Assembly (NCBI RefSeq): GCF_029919115.1
Contig: NZ_CP123990.1
Location: 124,001 to 188,000 of the forward strand
DNA length: 64,000 nucleotides
Direction: 5' to 3'
DNA from: Variovorax paradoxus
GTDB taxonomy: Bacteria; Pseudomonadota; Gammaproteobacteria; Burkholderiales; Burkholderiaceae_C
Positions 49,281 through 61,664 of the stretch are shown one piece after another; position 1 is the first letter of the stretch, and every line of letters begins with the position of its first letter. The position numbers were made by a program, and so were the translations under genes. The notes under the pieces are model-generated. The model ran no database searches, was not told the DNA's origin, and saw nothing but the letters and a program-made list of their open reading frames with translations.

Positions 49281-49742
49281 TCAGGTCACCGCGACGCGCT
49301 TGGACCGGTGCGCCATGCGCTTGGCGATCACCGCGCCGAGTCCCATGGCAATTTCGAGAGCCAGGTTCGGCTGGCGATTCGACATTTCCGCGAAACGGAT
49401 GGCCGTGAGCCGCCAGACGCGGCCCGCACCGGTAACCACCACGTTGGCCGAATGCGGCTCGCGCGAGAAAAAAGAGCCTTCGCCCACCACGGAGCCCGGC
49501 ATGAGCACGGCCAGCTTCATCTGTTCCTTGCTGCTCACGCGATGCACGCTGATCGCGCCGCTTTCAAGAAAGTACACCGAACGGTCGTGCGTGCCTTGTT
49601 CGATGAGAACGTCGCCGACGCCGGTATCGATGGGCTGCAGGTAGCCCGCCAGCGTTTCCCATTGCTGTACGTTGAGCGTCAACGCAAAGGCGTCGTTGCT
49701 GTTGTTGTCCGCGATGGCGCGGCTCAGGTTCTGGATGGACAT
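49281..49742 (-). CDS. Cyclic nucleotide-binding domain protein
   Basis: This 153-residue protein is a single cNMP-binding domain with PIDTGVGDVLIEQGTHDRSVYFLESGAISV and LMPGSVVGEGSFFSREPHSANVVV, the phosphate-binding cassette region. It lacks the helix-turn-helix of CRP proteins, so it is not a typical transcription factor. It may act as a nucleotide sensor. It follows mnmE on the same strand with a 90-base gap. Confidence 0.88.
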   Translation of the reverse strand: MSIQNLSRAIADNNSNDAFALTLNVQQWETLAGYLQPIDTGVGDVLIEQGTHDRSVYFLESGAISVHRVSSKEQMKLAVLMPGSVVGEGSFFSREPHSANVVVTGAGRVWRLTAIRFAEMSNRQPNLALEIAMGLGAVIAKRMAHRSKRVAVT

Positions 49743-49832
49743 GCTTTTCTCGACCCCCGCATCAGTGCCGAAGTATCCGCGAAGGCCGCAGGTTTCGGCT
49801 ACAACTCTTTACGTTTTTCGTTGCGGATGTCG

Positions 49833-51251
49833 CTATTTGCCGATGCAGAAGCGCGAAAAGATGACTCCGAGCAGGTCGTCCGCGCCGAATTCGCCGGTGA
49901 TTTCGTTCAGTGCGTTCTGCGCAAGACGCAACTCCTCGGCCAGCAGATCGAGCAACTGGGCTTGTGCCGCCAGGTGGCTTGCAGCCAACCCCAGGTGGGT
50001 TTCGACCCGGCCGAGCGCCTGCACATGGCGGGCTCGCGCGAGGTAAGCACCTTCGGGCACCGACTGCCAGCCCGCCATGGCCAGCAACTGCTCGCGCAAT
50101 GCCTCGATGCCGAGACCCGTCTTTGCGGACAACACGATGCCCTGGGCTGTGCCAGCCATGCCGGCCGCCGGCGCGGCGTCCTGCTTGTTCCAGACATCCA
50201 GCACCGGCACGCTCGCTGGCAGCTTCTGCCGCAGGTTGCGCAAAATCTCCGCGTCGGCGGCGGCGTAGTCGGCAAGGCTCGCGCGCGTCAGGTCGTGCAG
50301 GAACAGCACGGCGTCGGCGGTTTCGATCTGGCCCCAGGCCCGTGCCACGCCGATCTGTTCGACCTCGTCGCTGCTCTCGCGCAGCCCCGCGGTGTCGGCC
50401 ACGTGCAGCGGCACGCCGTGGATCTGGATGGTTTGCGAAACCACGTCGCGGGTTGTGCCCGCCACCGCGCTCACGATAGCCAGTTCGGCGCCCGCGAGCG
50501 CATTGAGCAGCGAGCTCTTGCCTGCATTGGGCTGCCCAGCGATCACCACCTTGATGCCCTCGCGCAGGAGCGCCCCTTGCTTGGCGCGCTGCTGCACCGC
50601 CGCGAGTTGCGCCTGCAACTTCGCCAACTGGCCGGCCGCATCGGCCTTTTGAAGAAAGTCGATTTCCTCTTCAGGAAAGTCGAGCGTGGCCTCGACCAGC
50701 ATGCGCAGGTGGATGAGTGCGTCGCGCAGCGTATGGATCTCGCGTGAGAACGCGCCCGAAAGCGAGCGGCCGGCACTGCGCGCTGCCGCCTCGGTGCTGG
50801 CGTCGATCAGGTCTGCAATGGCCTCGGCCTGGGCCAGGTCGATCTTGCCGTTGAGAAAAGCGCGCTGGCTGAACTCGCCCGGCTCGGCCACGCGCAGGCC
50901 GGGCAGCCGCGGTCGGCCGGTAATCGGATCGGGCTCGGCGGCCGCCTCGAGGCAGCGCGCCAGCAACAGTTGCAGCACCACTGTTCCGCCGTGCGCCTGC
51001 AGTTCGAGCACGTCTTCGCCGGTGAACGAATGCGGCGAGGGAAAGTGGATGGCCAGCCCATGGTCGACCGGTTCGCCGGCCGCATCGCGAAAGGGAAGGT
51101 AGGTGGCCTCGCGCGGCTTGAGCACCCGCCCGCAGAGCGCGTCGACAAGCGGTGCGAGCCGCGCGCCAGATACGCGCACGATGCCCACCGCTCCGCGCCC
51201 CGAGGCGGTGGCAATGGCGACGATGGGATCGGTGGTGCGGGCGAATGTCAT
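49833..51251 (-). CDS. mnmE: tRNA modification GTPase MnmE
   Basis: This 472-residue protein works with MnmG to modify wobble uridine in tRNAs. The N-terminal tetrahydrofolate-binding domain carries [22 protein letters not shown]; the G domain has [18 protein letters not shown] and DTAGLRES; and the C-terminal FCIGK holds the catalytic cysteine. It is upstream of the terminator that ends yidC transcripts. Confidence 0.97.
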   Translation of the reverse strand: MTFARTTDPIVAIATASGRGAVGIVRVSGARLAPLVDALCGRVLKPREATYLPFRDAAGEPVDHGLAIHFPSPHSFTGEDVLELQAHGGTVVLQLLLARCLEAAAEPDPITGRPRLPGLRVAEPGEFSQRAFLNGKIDLAQAEAIADLIDASTEAAARSAGRSLSGAFSREIHTLRDALIHLRMLVEATLDFPEEEIDFLQKADAAGQLAKLQAQLAAVQQRAKQGALLREGIKVVIAGQPNAGKSSLLNALAGAELAIVSAVAGTTRDVVSQTIQIHGVPLHVADTAGLRESSDEVEQIGVARAWGQIETADAVLFLHDLTRASLADYAAADAEILRNLRQKLPASVPVLDVWNKQDAAPAAGMAGTAQGIVLSAKTGLGIEALREQLLAMAGWQSVPEGAYLARARHVQALGRVETHLGLAASHLAAQAQLLDLLAEELRLAQNALNEITGEFGADDLLGVIFSRFCIGK

Positions 51252-51277
51252 GGAAGCGCGATTCTTTCAGCAAAAGC

Positions 51278-51303
51278 AAAAGGGCCGCGAGTGCGGCCCT
51301 TTT
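51278..51303. terminator. Bidirectional terminator between mnmE and yidC
   Basis: AAAAGGGCCGC pairs with GCGGCCCTTTT around GAGT, a perfect 11-base stem with A/T ends. It ends the rpmH-rnpA-yidD-yidC transcript on the minus strand, 26 bases after the yidC stop. Confidence 0.85.
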
Positions 51304-51328
51304 GCGGAGTGGCAAAGACTGCCGCGGC

Positions 51329-53014
51329 TTACTTGCCCAGCACGCCCAGCCGCTTGTTGATGAACCACTGCTGCGCGATCGACAGCACGTTGTTGGTGAT
51401 CCAGTACAGCACCAGGCCGGCCGGGAAGAAGATGAACATCACGCTGAACGCGAGCGGCATGATCCACATCAGCTTGGCTTGCATCGGATCGGGTGGCGTC
51501 GGGTTGAGCCAGGTCTGGAACAGCGAGGTGAGGGTCATCACGATCGGCAGGATGTACCAGGGGTCGGGTGCCGAAAGGTCGGTGATCCAGCCGATCCACG
51601 GTGCGTGGCGCATTTCGACCGACGACAGCAGCACCCAGTAGAGCGCGATGAACACCGGGATCTGGATCACGATCGGGAAGCAGCCGCCCATCGGGTTGAC
51701 CTTCTCGGTCTTGTAGATGCGCATCATCTCCTGCTGCATTTCCTGCGGCTTGTCCTTCAGCCGCTCGCGCATTTCCATGATCTTGGGGTTGATGGCCTTC
51801 ATCTTGGCCATGCTGGCGTAGGCCTTGGCGTTGAGCCAGTAGAAGGCTGCCTTCAGCAGCACCACCAGCGCCACGATGGACCAGCCCCAGTTGCCCAGAA
51901 TGCCGTGCAGCTGGTTCAGCAGCCAGTACAGCGGCTTGGAAATGATCGCGAAGATGCCGTAGTCCTTGACCAGGTCGAGGCCCGGCGCAATGGCTTCGAG
52001 CTTCTTTTCTTCTTCGGGGCCCGCGAACAGCGCGCTGTTGACCACCAGGGTCTGGCCCGGGGCGATCTTCGGCAGCGTAGCCACCATGGCAACGGTAAAG
52101 AGGTTGTCGCCCAGGTCCTTCACGCGGAACTCACGCTTGAGCTGCTCGCTCGCCGGGTCGCCCTTCAGGAGCCACGCCGACACGAAGTAATGCTGCACCA
52201 TTGCAATCCAGCCGTCGTTGGCGGGCGGCGGCGGCTCGACCTTGCCCTTGGCAATGTCCTTGAAGTCGAGCTTGTGGAACTTCTTCTCGTTGGTGTAGGC
52301 CGCCGGACCGGTGAAGGTGTTGGTGCCGAACATCGTGCCCGCGGCCACCGTGCCGTGGCGCAGCAGCTGCATGTAGAGCTGCGCGTCGCGCGGCTGGTCG
52401 CTCACGTTGACCACTTCGTGGCGCACGCCGACGGTGTATTCGCCGCGCTTGAACACGTAGGTCTTGACGTACTTGAGGCCGCCCGAGGGTGCGCTTTCGA
52501 AGCTCACTTCGAGCGTGTTCTGGCCCTCGGCCATTTCGCGCGGACCGGCCTTCGGCGTCATCGGCGTCAGGTGGTTGGGAAAGGCTTCCCCGCTCTGGCT
52601 CAGCAGGCCGGTTTGTGCGACGTAGCGGGTGGCGGGCGAATCGTTCTCGAACAGCACCACGTGCTTGGTGCGGTCGGCTTCGTCGAACTTCAGCAGCTCG
52701 AGATAGTTGACCGTGGCGCCTTCGCTGTCGATCACCGCCTTGAACAGGTCGGTGGTAACGCTGACCCGCTCACGCGGTGCGGCCGGCGCAGCTTGCGCGG
52801 GCACGGCCGCGGCGCTGCTGCCCGGGGCCGATGCAGTCGGAACGCCGTTGGCGGCGGCCGGCGTGCTGCCTGCGGGCGCGGTGGCCACGGCGGCCGGCTT
52901 GGTCGACGGCAGGAAGGTCGGCTTGTTGCCGTTGAAGACCTGCCATTGGTCCCACAGCAGCACCAGCGAGAAACCAAAAATCACCCACAGGATCGTGCGG
53001 CGTATATCGTTCAT
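51329..53014 (-). CDS. yidC: Membrane protein insertase YidC
   Basis: This 561-residue inner-membrane insertase has an N-terminal helix RTILWVIFGFSLVLLWDQW, a large periplasmic domain, and a C-terminal group of helices starting around YWLLNQLHGILGNWGWSIVAL. The cytoplasmic loop AKAYASMAKMKAINPKIMEMRERLKDKPQEMQQEMMRIYKTEKVNPMGGC is typical. It acts with Sec or alone to insert proteins. Its start overlaps the yidD stop by four bases, and the long frame to 53230 was rejected. Confidence 0.96.
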   Translation of the reverse strand: MNDIRRTILWVIFGFSLVLLWDQWQVFNGNKPTFLPSTKPAAVATAPAGSTPAAANGVPTASAPGSSAAAVPAQAAPAAPRERVSVTTDLFKAVIDSEGATVNYLELLKFDEADRTKHVVLFENDSPATRYVAQTGLLSQSGEAFPNHLTPMTPKAGPREMAEGQNTLEVSFESAPSGGLKYVKTYVFKRGEYTVGVRHEVVNVSDQPRDAQLYMQLLRHGTVAAGTMFGTNTFTGPAAYTNEKKFHKLDFKDIAKGKVEPPPPANDGWIAMVQHYFVSAWLLKGDPASEQLKREFRVKDLGDNLFTVAMVATLPKIAPGQTLVVNSALFAGPEEEKKLEAIAPGLDLVKDYGIFAIISKPLYWLLNQLHGILGNWGWSIVALVVLLKAAFYWLNAKAYASMAKMKAINPKIMEMRERLKDKPQEMQQEMMRIYKTEKVNPMGGCFPIVIQIPVFIALYWVLLSSVEMRHAPWIGWITDLSAPDPWYILPIVMTLTSLFQTWLNPTPPDPMQAKLMWIMPLAFSVMFIFFPAGLVLYWITNNVLSIAQQWFINKRLGVLGK

Positions 53015-53298
53015 GACGAAGACTTCTTGTCGGAGGAGAGAAGAGACGAAAACAGCGAGCCTGGCTTGCCAGTGCGACGCGGTGATTTCGGTGGAACCGG
53101 ATCGTGCCCGCCCTGGCACCAGGGCTGGCAGCGCACGATGCGGTGCAGGGTGAGATAGCTGCCCTTCAGGGCGCCGTGCGTCTCGAGCGCTTCGATCGAA
53201 TAGCGCGAGCAGGTCGGCTCGAAGCGGCACGACTGGCCGAGCCAGGGGCTCAGCAGCAGGCGGTAGCCCTTCACGAGGCCGATCAGCAGGCGTTTCAT
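53011..53298 (-). CDS. yidD: Membrane protein insertion efficiency factor YidD
   Basis: This 95-residue protein begins MKRLLIGLVKGYRLLLSPWLGQSCRFEPTCSRYSIEAL, with the conserved cysteines CRFEPTCS. It helps YidC-dependent insertion and is anchored by an amphipathic helix. It starts four bases before the rnpA stop and overlaps yidC. Confidence 0.95.
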   Translation of the reverse strand: MKRLLIGLVKGYRLLLSPWLGQSCRFEPTCSRYSIEALETHGALKGSYLTLHRIVRCQPWCQGGHDPVPPKSPRRTGKPGSLFSSLLSSDKKSSS

Positions 53299-53696
53299 GA
53301 CGAAGGTGCGGATGCGGGTGCGCGCGCGGCCCGCGCCAGCAGTTGCTGGAGCTCGGCGCGCACTGCGGCCTTGAGCTTGTCGGAGCTGGCGCTCACGAAT
53401 TCCTTGCGGTCAAACGCCGCGCGCAGCCGCACCACGTGCGCCGCACGGGGCAGGCCGACGCCAGGCGCGGCGCTCACGGTATAGATCTGGCGCTTGATGG
53501 CGTTGCGCGTGACAGCGCGGCGCGCCCAGCGCTTGGGCACCATGGCGCCCAGCCAGACGTCGTCGGACGCGAACAAGGGCTGCGCGCTCGATGTTGAATC
53601 GAGTGCGCAGCGATGCAATGCGAAATGAGCAGTGCGCGCCACGGTGGCACCTGCGAGGACGGCCTGGAATTGCGCGCGGGTCTTGAGCCGCTGCAT
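53295..53696 (-). CDS. rnpA: Ribonuclease P protein component
   Basis: This 133-residue basic protein binds the catalytic RNA subunit to process tRNA 5' ends. The start MQRLKTRAQFQAVL and the RNR-type motif AVTRNAIKRQI fit the family, though the usual RNR is RNA here. ATG 53696 was chosen; the frame upstream to 54056 covers rpmH in another frame and is not coding. It is in the conserved rpmH-rnpA-yidD-yidC order. Confidence 0.93.
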   Translation of the reverse strand: MQRLKTRAQFQAVLAGATVARTAHFALHRCALDSTSSAQPLFASDDVWLGAMVPKRWARRAVTRNAIKRQIYTVSAAPGVGLPRAAHVVRLRAAFDRKEFVSASSDKLKAAVRAELQQLLARAARAPASAPSS

Positions 53697-53782
53697 GGAA
53701 GCCGGGCCGGACACGCCAGAAACACTGGCTACAAAAGCTGGCGCTGGCGGATCGGCGGCTGGCAACGGCAGAGGAACTGCCG

Positions 53783-53917
53783 TCAGACGGCCAGGCGCTT
53801 GCGGCCCTTGGCGCGGCGTGCGTTGATGACGGCGCGGCCGCCACGGGTCTTCATGCGGACCAGAAAGCCGTGGGTACGGGCGCGGCGGACTTTGGAAGCT
53901 TGGTAAGTGCGTTTCAT
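53783..53917 (-). CDS. rpmH: 50S ribosomal protein L34
   Basis: This 44-residue protein reads [20 protein letters not shown] and continues [20 protein letters not shown] to its end LAV; the order of motifs is the standard L34 sequence. It heads the minus-strand operon next to the origin. An aggaaat purine stretch precedes ATG 53917. Confidence 0.98.
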   Translation of the reverse strand: MKRTYQASKVRRARTHGFLVRMKTRGGRAVINARRAKGRKRLAV

Positions 53918-54236
53918 GATGAGATTTCCTGCTGATTCCCCCGATATCCACCGTGCCCGACGAAGCCTTGAAAGGCCGCATTGAGCAGGCGGGCGCTGGG
54001 AGCGTTTTTCGGATGACCCCCGAAAGACGCAATGAGGTTTTCAGGGAAACCCGCAATTATCGCAAACATTCGGCCCAACACCAAACATCGAGTAACTTTG
54101 CGGGCCTTTGCATGGTGCCCCGGGGGATGTGGATAAGGTTTTGACAAGTTAGAATGCGGGCCGCCTTGCAGCAGAGAATATCCACAATACATATACCAAA
54201 AAATGGACGAGGGACGAACCACTTTTTCAAGCACCC
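53918..54236. other. Likely replication origin region oriC, rpmH-dnaA intergenic
   Basis: The 319 bases between rpmH and dnaA contain one perfect DnaA box (TGTGGATAA, 54128-54136) and a second near-perfect one (ATATCCACA, 54178-54186), next to an AT-rich stretch just before dnaA. Gene order and orientation to both sides fit an origin. Only two boxes were found by eye, fewer than usual, so the exact origin boundary or alternative in this region remains open. Confidence 0.6.
54056..54084 (-). promoter_or_regulatory. Candidate promoter of rpmH operon
   Basis: On the minus strand TTGGTG is followed after 17 bases by GATAAT, close to sigma-70 consensus. It lies about 140 bases upstream of rpmH. 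Confidence 0.45.
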
Positions 54237-55616
54237 ATGTCGACTGACGGCATCGGTGAAAGCCTCTGGCAGGCCTGTGTCGACCAGCTCGCGCAGGAGC
54301 TGTCCGAGCAGCAATTCAATACCTGGATCAAACCCCTGACGGCGCAGGTCACCGACGACCTTTCGCGCATGACGGTGTTCGTTGCCAACCGCTTCAAGCT
54401 CGACTGGATCCGCGCCCAGTACGCCGGCAAGATTGCCGCCATGGCCGAGAAGATGTACGGCCAGCCCGTGGCAGTAGAGTTAGCGCTTGCTCCGCGCGAA
54501 GCGCCCGTGCGGTCTGCCCCCATTGCCGTCATGGCAGAGACCGACGTGCCGCGCGACATGGCCGGCCCGGGCGAGGAGCCGGCCGCTGCAGGTTTCAAGA
54601 ATCGCCTTAATTCGGGCCTCACCTTCGACACGCTGGTGGAGGGCACGGCCAACCGCATGGCGCGCGCTGCCGCCATGCACGTGGCCGGCATGCCGGGGCA
54701 TCTGTACAACCCGCTGTTCATCTACGGCGGCGTGGGCCTGGGCAAGACCCACCTGATGCATGCTGTGGGTAACCGGCTGCTCGCCGACCGGCCCGATTCC
54801 AAAGTTCTCTACATCCACGCCGAGCAGTTCGTGTCGGATGTGGTCAAGGCCTACCAGCGCAAGACTTTCGACGAATTCAAGGAGCGCTACCACTCGCTCG
54901 ACCTGCTCCTGATCGACGATGTGCAGTTCTTCGCCAACAAGGACCGCACGCAGGAAGAATTCTTCAATGCGTTCGAGGCCCTGCTGGCCAAGAAGTCGCA
55001 CATCGTGATGACCAGCGACACCTATCCCAAGGGCCTGGCCGACATCCACGAGCGCCTGGTTTCGCGTTTCGATTCGGGCCTGACGGTCGCCATAGAGCCG
55101 CCCGAGCTCGAAATGCGCGTGGCCATCCTGATCAACAAGGCGCGCGCCGAATCGGCCGAAATGCCGGAAGAAGTCGCCTTCTTCGTTGCCAAGAACGTGC
55201 GCTCCAACGTGCGCGAGCTCGAAGGCGCGCTGCGCAAGATCCTGGCTTACTCGCGCTTCAACCAGAAAGAAATCTCGATCGCCCTGGCGCGCGAGGCGCT
55301 GCGCGACTTGCTGTCGATCCAGAATCGGCAGATCTCGGTCGAAAATATCCAGAAGACGGTGGCCGACTACTACAAGATCAAGGTCGCCGACATGTACAGC
55401 AAGAAGCGCCCGGCCAGCATTGCGCGGCCGCGGCAGATCGCGATGTACCTGGCCAAGGAACTCACCCAGAAGAGCCTGCCGGAAATCGGCGAGCTGTTCG
55501 GTGGGCGCGATCACACGACGGTGCTGCATGCGGTGCGCAAGATCTCGGGCGAGCGCCAGCAGCTCACCGAACTGAACCAGCAACTCCACGTGCTCGAACA
55601 AACGCTCAAGGGCTGA
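54237..55616 (+). CDS. dnaA: Chromosomal replication initiator DnaA
   Basis: This 459-residue AAA+ protein opens the origin. Domain I starts [25 protein letters not shown]; the Walker A motif is [16 protein letters not shown] near residue 164, Walker B is [10 protein letters not shown] near 223, and the C-terminal DNA-binding motif [15 protein letters not shown] is near 422. It is adjacent to DnaA boxes in the upstream region, permitting autoregulation. Confidence 0.98.
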   Translation: MSTDGIGESLWQACVDQLAQELSEQQFNTWIKPLTAQVTDDLSRMTVFVANRFKLDWIRAQYAGKIAAMAEKMYGQPVAVELALAPREAPVRSAPIAVMAETDVPRDMAGPGEEPAAAGFKNRLNSGLTFDTLVEGTANRMARAAAMHVAGMPGHLYNPLFIYGGVGLGKTHLMHAVGNRLLADRPDSKVLYIHAEQFVSDVVKAYQRKTFDEFKERYHSLDLLLIDDVQFFANKDRTQEEFFNAFEALLAKKSHIVMTSDTYPKGLADIHERLVSRFDSGLTVAIEPPELEMRVAILINKARAESAEMPEEVAFFVAKNVRSNVRELEGALRKILAYSRFNQKEISIALAREALRDLLSIQNRQISVENIQKTVADYYKIKVADMYSKKRPASIARPRQIAMYLAKELTQKSLPEIGELFGGRDHTTVLHAVRKISGERQQLTELNQQLHVLEQTLKG

Positions 55617-55705
55617 CCCCGGATGTCATCAAGAAAGCCACCCGCAACAGCGGAGAATGGCGTCTTACAAGCGGATTCAAAGAGATAAGAGAAGAGGAAG
55701 AAGAC

Positions 55706-56812
55706 ATGATCGTTTTGAAGGCAACCCAAGACAAAGTCCTCGCCGCGCTGCAATCGGTGGCGGGCATCGTGGAACGGCGCCATACCCTGCCTATCCTGGC
55801 CAACGTGCTGATTCGCAAGACCGGCGGCCAGCTGCAGCTCACAACCAGCGACCTCGAGATCCAGATCCGCACCACGGCCGAGCTTGGCGGCGACGAAGGC
55901 AACTTCACCACCACCATCGGCGCGCGCAAGCTCATCGACATCCTGCGCACCATGCCGGCCGACCAGACCGTGAGCCTCGAATCGAGCGCGAGCAAGCTGG
56001 TGCTCAAGGGCGGCAAGAGCCGCTTCACGCTGCAGTCGCTGCCGGCCGAAGACTTTCCGCTGGTGCAAGAGGCCGCCAATTTCGGCCCCGTGTTCAGCGT
56101 GCCGCAAAAGACGCTGAAGGACCTGCTCTCGCAAGTCTCCTTTGCCATGGCCGTGCACGACATCCGCTACTACCTCAACGGCATCCTGTTCGTGGCCGAA
56201 GGCAAGCAGCTGAGCCTGGTGGCCACCGACGGCCACCGCCTGGCGTTTTCGTCGGCCACGCTCGACGTCGAAGTGCCGCGCCAGGAAGTGATTCTTCCGC
56301 GCAAGACCGTGCTCGAAATGCAGCGCCTGCTGTCTGACGCCGAAGGCGCCATCGAGATGCAGTTTGCGAACAACCAGGCCAAGTTCAGCTTTGGCGGCAT
56401 GGAGTTCGTTACCAAGCTGGTCGAGGGCAAGTTCCCCGACTACAACCGCGTGATTCCCAAGAACCACAAGAACAGCGTCACGCTCGGCCGCGCCCCTTTG
56501 CTGGCCAGCCTGCAGCGCACCGCCATTCTGACCAGCGAAAAGTTCAAGGGCGTGCGCCTGAACATCGAGCCCGGCACGCTGCGCATTGCATCGAACAACG
56601 CCGAGCAGGAAGAAGCACAGGACGAGCTCGACATCGACTACGGCGGCGACGCCATCGAGATCGGCTTCAACGTAACCTACCTGATCGACGCCCTCGCCAA
56701 TATGGGCCAGGACATGGTCAAGCTGGACCTGGCCGACTCCAACAGTTCCGCCCTTTTGACCATCCCCGAGAACGCATCCTTCAAATATGTCGTGATGCCG
56801 ATGCGGATCTAG
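55706..56812 (+). CDS. dnaN: DNA polymerase III subunit beta (sliding clamp)
   Basis: This 368-residue protein forms the ring-shaped processivity clamp. The three similar domains are visible, beginning MIVLKATQDKVLAALQSVAGIVERRHTLPIL and ending NASFKYVVMPMRI, the typical C-terminus. It follows dnaA by 89 bases and precedes gyrB. Confidence 0.98.
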   Translation: MIVLKATQDKVLAALQSVAGIVERRHTLPILANVLIRKTGGQLQLTTSDLEIQIRTTAELGGDEGNFTTTIGARKLIDILRTMPADQTVSLESSASKLVLKGGKSRFTLQSLPAEDFPLVQEAANFGPVFSVPQKTLKDLLSQVSFAMAVHDIRYYLNGILFVAEGKQLSLVATDGHRLAFSSATLDVEVPRQEVILPRKTVLEMQRLLSDAEGAIEMQFANNQAKFSFGGMEFVTKLVEGKFPDYNRVIPKNHKNSVTLGRAPLLASLQRTAILTSEKFKGVRLNIEPGTLRIASNNAEQEEAQDELDIDYGGDAIEIGFNVTYLIDALANMGQDMVKLDLADSNSSALLTIPENASFKYVVMPMRI

Positions 56813-56844
56813 AAGACAGAAAACACAGCGCCTTGCGCAGACAG

Positions 56845-56862
56845 CCCGCGGCCCTCCGCGGG
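56845..56862 (+). terminator. Possible weak terminator between dnaN and gyrB
   Basis: CCCGCGG pairs with CCGCGGG around CCCT, followed by a broken T-rich stretch (TTTGCGCTTT). This may give partial termination between dnaN and gyrB. Support is moderate because the T run is interrupted. Confidence 0.4.
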
Positions 56863-56934
56863 TTTGCGCTTTCAAGAGGCAGGAAAAGCAGGCCGCCAAG
56901 GCCCGAAAAATCCCGTGAATGCCGTGAGAGATAG

Positions 56935-59571
<2,637 letters not shown>

Positions 59572-59620
59572 CAAGCACGGCAGCTAAGTCGCCGCCGCGA
59601 ACAGCTGCTGTAAAAACGAT

Positions 59621-59651
59621 AAAGCGCCCAGCGATGCTGGGCGCTTTTTTT
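59621..59651 (+). terminator. Rho-independent terminator after gyrB
   Basis: AAAGCGCCCAGC pairs with GCTGGGCGCTTT around GAT, followed by seven T. It ends the dnaA-dnaN-gyrB transcripts. Confidence 0.9.
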
Positions 59652-59810
59652 ATTCCAAGCCCAACTGTGGCTTGGATTTCTTCGGGACCTCTACCGAGGA
59701 TTGGGAGCTACTGCCCCTGCCCCCAGAATATCCACCACCACACGCCCATCCGCTTACAGGCAGGCCATCAGGCGCGCCGAGCGCGGCACGCCTGTTCTGG
59801 ATTCACGGCT

Positions 59811-60782
59811 TCAAGCCGGGAGACGAGCAATGAAGCTGCGCATGTACCGAATGAACTCTGCCGGCTCTTCCTGAAACGGCCAGTGTCCGCTATTGGCGAA
59901 ATACTTCAGCGCGGCGCCCGGAATGTTCTTTGCCAGCTTTTCGTCATCGCCAAAACGCCAGATATCACCCGAGCCATAGTTAACCGACGTGGGAACATTG
60001 ATGGACGACAACCGCGAAACAAAGTTGTAGTCGGCCAGAAGCTGGTTGCCGCGATTGAACGCCGCGCCTGAGTAAATTGTCCTTTGATCGACGTCTGCGA
60101 TAACCCCGGGCGGCGGGGTTGCATTGTTGTAATACAAAGGCGCGCCGGCGGTCCATTTTTTACGAAGATCCTCATCGCTCGCGACTGGAGCTGTCAGCAA
60201 TTGGCCCAGGGCTGCTTGCTGGTCAGGCGTTCCGCCGACCGGATTGCGCTGAACGAAAGATGCGGTGTCTGCCGCCGTGCACGACAACACCAGCCCCGAA
60301 AGGCGATCAGGAAACCGCAACGCGAAATCTAGCGCAACAAAACCACCGAACGAGTGGCCGACAAGAACGAACTTGTCGATGCCGAGCGCCTTGGTCAATG
60401 CGTTGCAATCCGCGCTCATGCGCTCGAGGGTCAGCTCGTCATAGCTGGCCGGGCGGTCCGATTTGCCTTGTCCCAACTGGTCGTAGCAAACGATGCGGGC
60501 GTGGTCGGCAAGCGGATCGATGAAAGGGCGGAAGTATTGGTGATCCAGGCCCAGGCCGCCGTGCATGAAGACGATTGGAACCCCCTTGCCGGAGCTCACG
60601 TGGTAAAGGTTTTTTCCGTTCACGGAAGCGAACCCCGAAGTCTCGGCTTTGGGAGCAGGCGAAGGAGCGATGGGCCAGACGGCATTGCCGCCCTCGCCAC
60701 TTCCTCCTCCGCCGCAGCCGGCGAGGGTCAAGACTGAAAAAATGGACCCGGCTGCATTGAAATTACGTCGGCTGATCGTCAC
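59811..60782 (-). CDS. Alpha/beta hydrolase, Tat/lipobox-exported
   Basis: This 323-residue protein begins at GTG 60782 with MTISRRNFNAAGSIFSVLTLAGC, a twin-arginine motif followed by a lipobox. GGGGAGG lies seven bases upstream of this GTG, which decided the start. The hydrolase core has FMHGGLGLDHQYF, DQLGQGKSDRP and the nucleophile motif GHSFGG; DIWRFGDDEK and NSGHWPFQEEP supply the acid and histidine. It resembles proline iminopeptidase-type hydrolases, substrate unknown. Codon use looks less GC-rich than the surrounding genes. Confidence 0.88.
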   Translation of the reverse strand: MTISRRNFNAAGSIFSVLTLAGCGGGGSGEGGNAVWPIAPSPAPKAETSGFASVNGKNLYHVSSGKGVPIVFMHGGLGLDHQYFRPFIDPLADHARIVCYDQLGQGKSDRPASYDELTLERMSADCNALTKALGIDKFVLVGHSFGGFVALDFALRFPDRLSGLVLSCTAADTASFVQRNPVGGTPDQQAALGQLLTAPVASDEDLRKKWTAGAPLYYNNATPPPGVIADVDQRTIYSGAAFNRGNQLLADYNFVSRLSSINVPTSVNYGSGDIWRFGDDEKLAKNIPGAALKYFANSGHWPFQEEPAEFIRYMRSFIARLPA

Positions 60783-61101
60783 CAGAAAACCTCCCCGGAG
60801 CGGGCCGACAAACGATATTTGTGGCCGACTCTTGACTGTCTCGGAAAGCCACAAAAAAAGCGGCGCGAAGGGCGTAATAAATTAGCCCTGCGCGAGTCTA
60901 GATTCGCTTTGCCGCCGCTTATGTGAACCCGCGATCCGGGGTGTTTTTTTGAGCGAGATCGAGATATCTTTCACGATCCAAGCTCGGGGGAATTGCTGGA
61001 AGAAAACGCCTGAACGTCTAATTCAAGTAAATACTTGACATTGATTTAATTCGATGACTGACGCCAGCAAAATTTACCGCGAATTGATGTGACGGTTCCG
61101 G
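60783..61101. other. Intergenic region, no gene seen
   Basis: These 319 bases between the hydrolase start and the end of the small membrane protein gene carry no convincing frame. They are notably AT-rich for this window, with a TTGACA at 61037-61042 not followed by a good -10 element. The hydrolase promoter probably lies here. Nothing else is recognised. Confidence 0.5.
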
Positions 61102-61368
61102 TTACGGCATACGCATCGCGCGCCTGCCGCCAATGCCGCCCTGCAACACGCGGGCGACGCGCGCCAGCCCGCCGGTCCCGCTGGCCGCTCGGCCAACCAG
61201 TGCGCCGCCTGCAGCGCCCGCCAGCACGCGGCGCACGAGCGACCGGCTGCGCCCGGCCGTCAGCAGCAGCAGAACGCCCGCGCCCAGAACGGCGAGGTGC
61301 TCACCCGGAAAGTCCGGCCGCTGGGCGTCCATCTTCTTGACTGCCTCGATCCTGGATCCGATGTTCAT
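61102..61368 (-). CDS. Small membrane protein of unknown function
   Basis: This 88-residue protein begins MNIGSRIEAVKKMDAQRPDF, has one or two hydrophobic segments (HLAVLGAGVLLLLTA and VLAGAAGGALVGRAASG), and ends in Arg-rich sequence. AAAAGGAGCTTCCA places a good ribosome site seven bases before ATG 61368, which supports it as a real gene. It is divergent from the secreted protein gene at 61665 with 296 bases between. Not recognised by family. Confidence 0.65.
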   Translation of the reverse strand: MNIGSRIEAVKKMDAQRPDFPGEHLAVLGAGVLLLLTAGRSRSLVRRVLAGAAGGALVGRAASGTGGLARVARVLQGGIGGRRAMRMP

Positions 61369-61664
61369 TGGAAGCTCCTTTTCTGTACGAACTTCTTCAT
61401 ATCAAGCGAGGCAATGCACCGGTGTAGGCGCCGGTCACGTGCAACGTGCCGAATCGGGCGTACGGCACCGCTCTCAGGGTTTTCACATAGAGGAAGACCA
61501 AAAACGGCCGGGCGGCCCGTCATACAGGCGTCACAAGCTATTAAAACAATAGCGTTCAATACTTTCGCGAGGATCGTTCCTCGTAAACGCTATATCTAGC
61601 CCGACTCTTGCTAAGCAAAATCCTCGACGGATTCACGTCACCCATGATCGAGGACATCGAAGCA

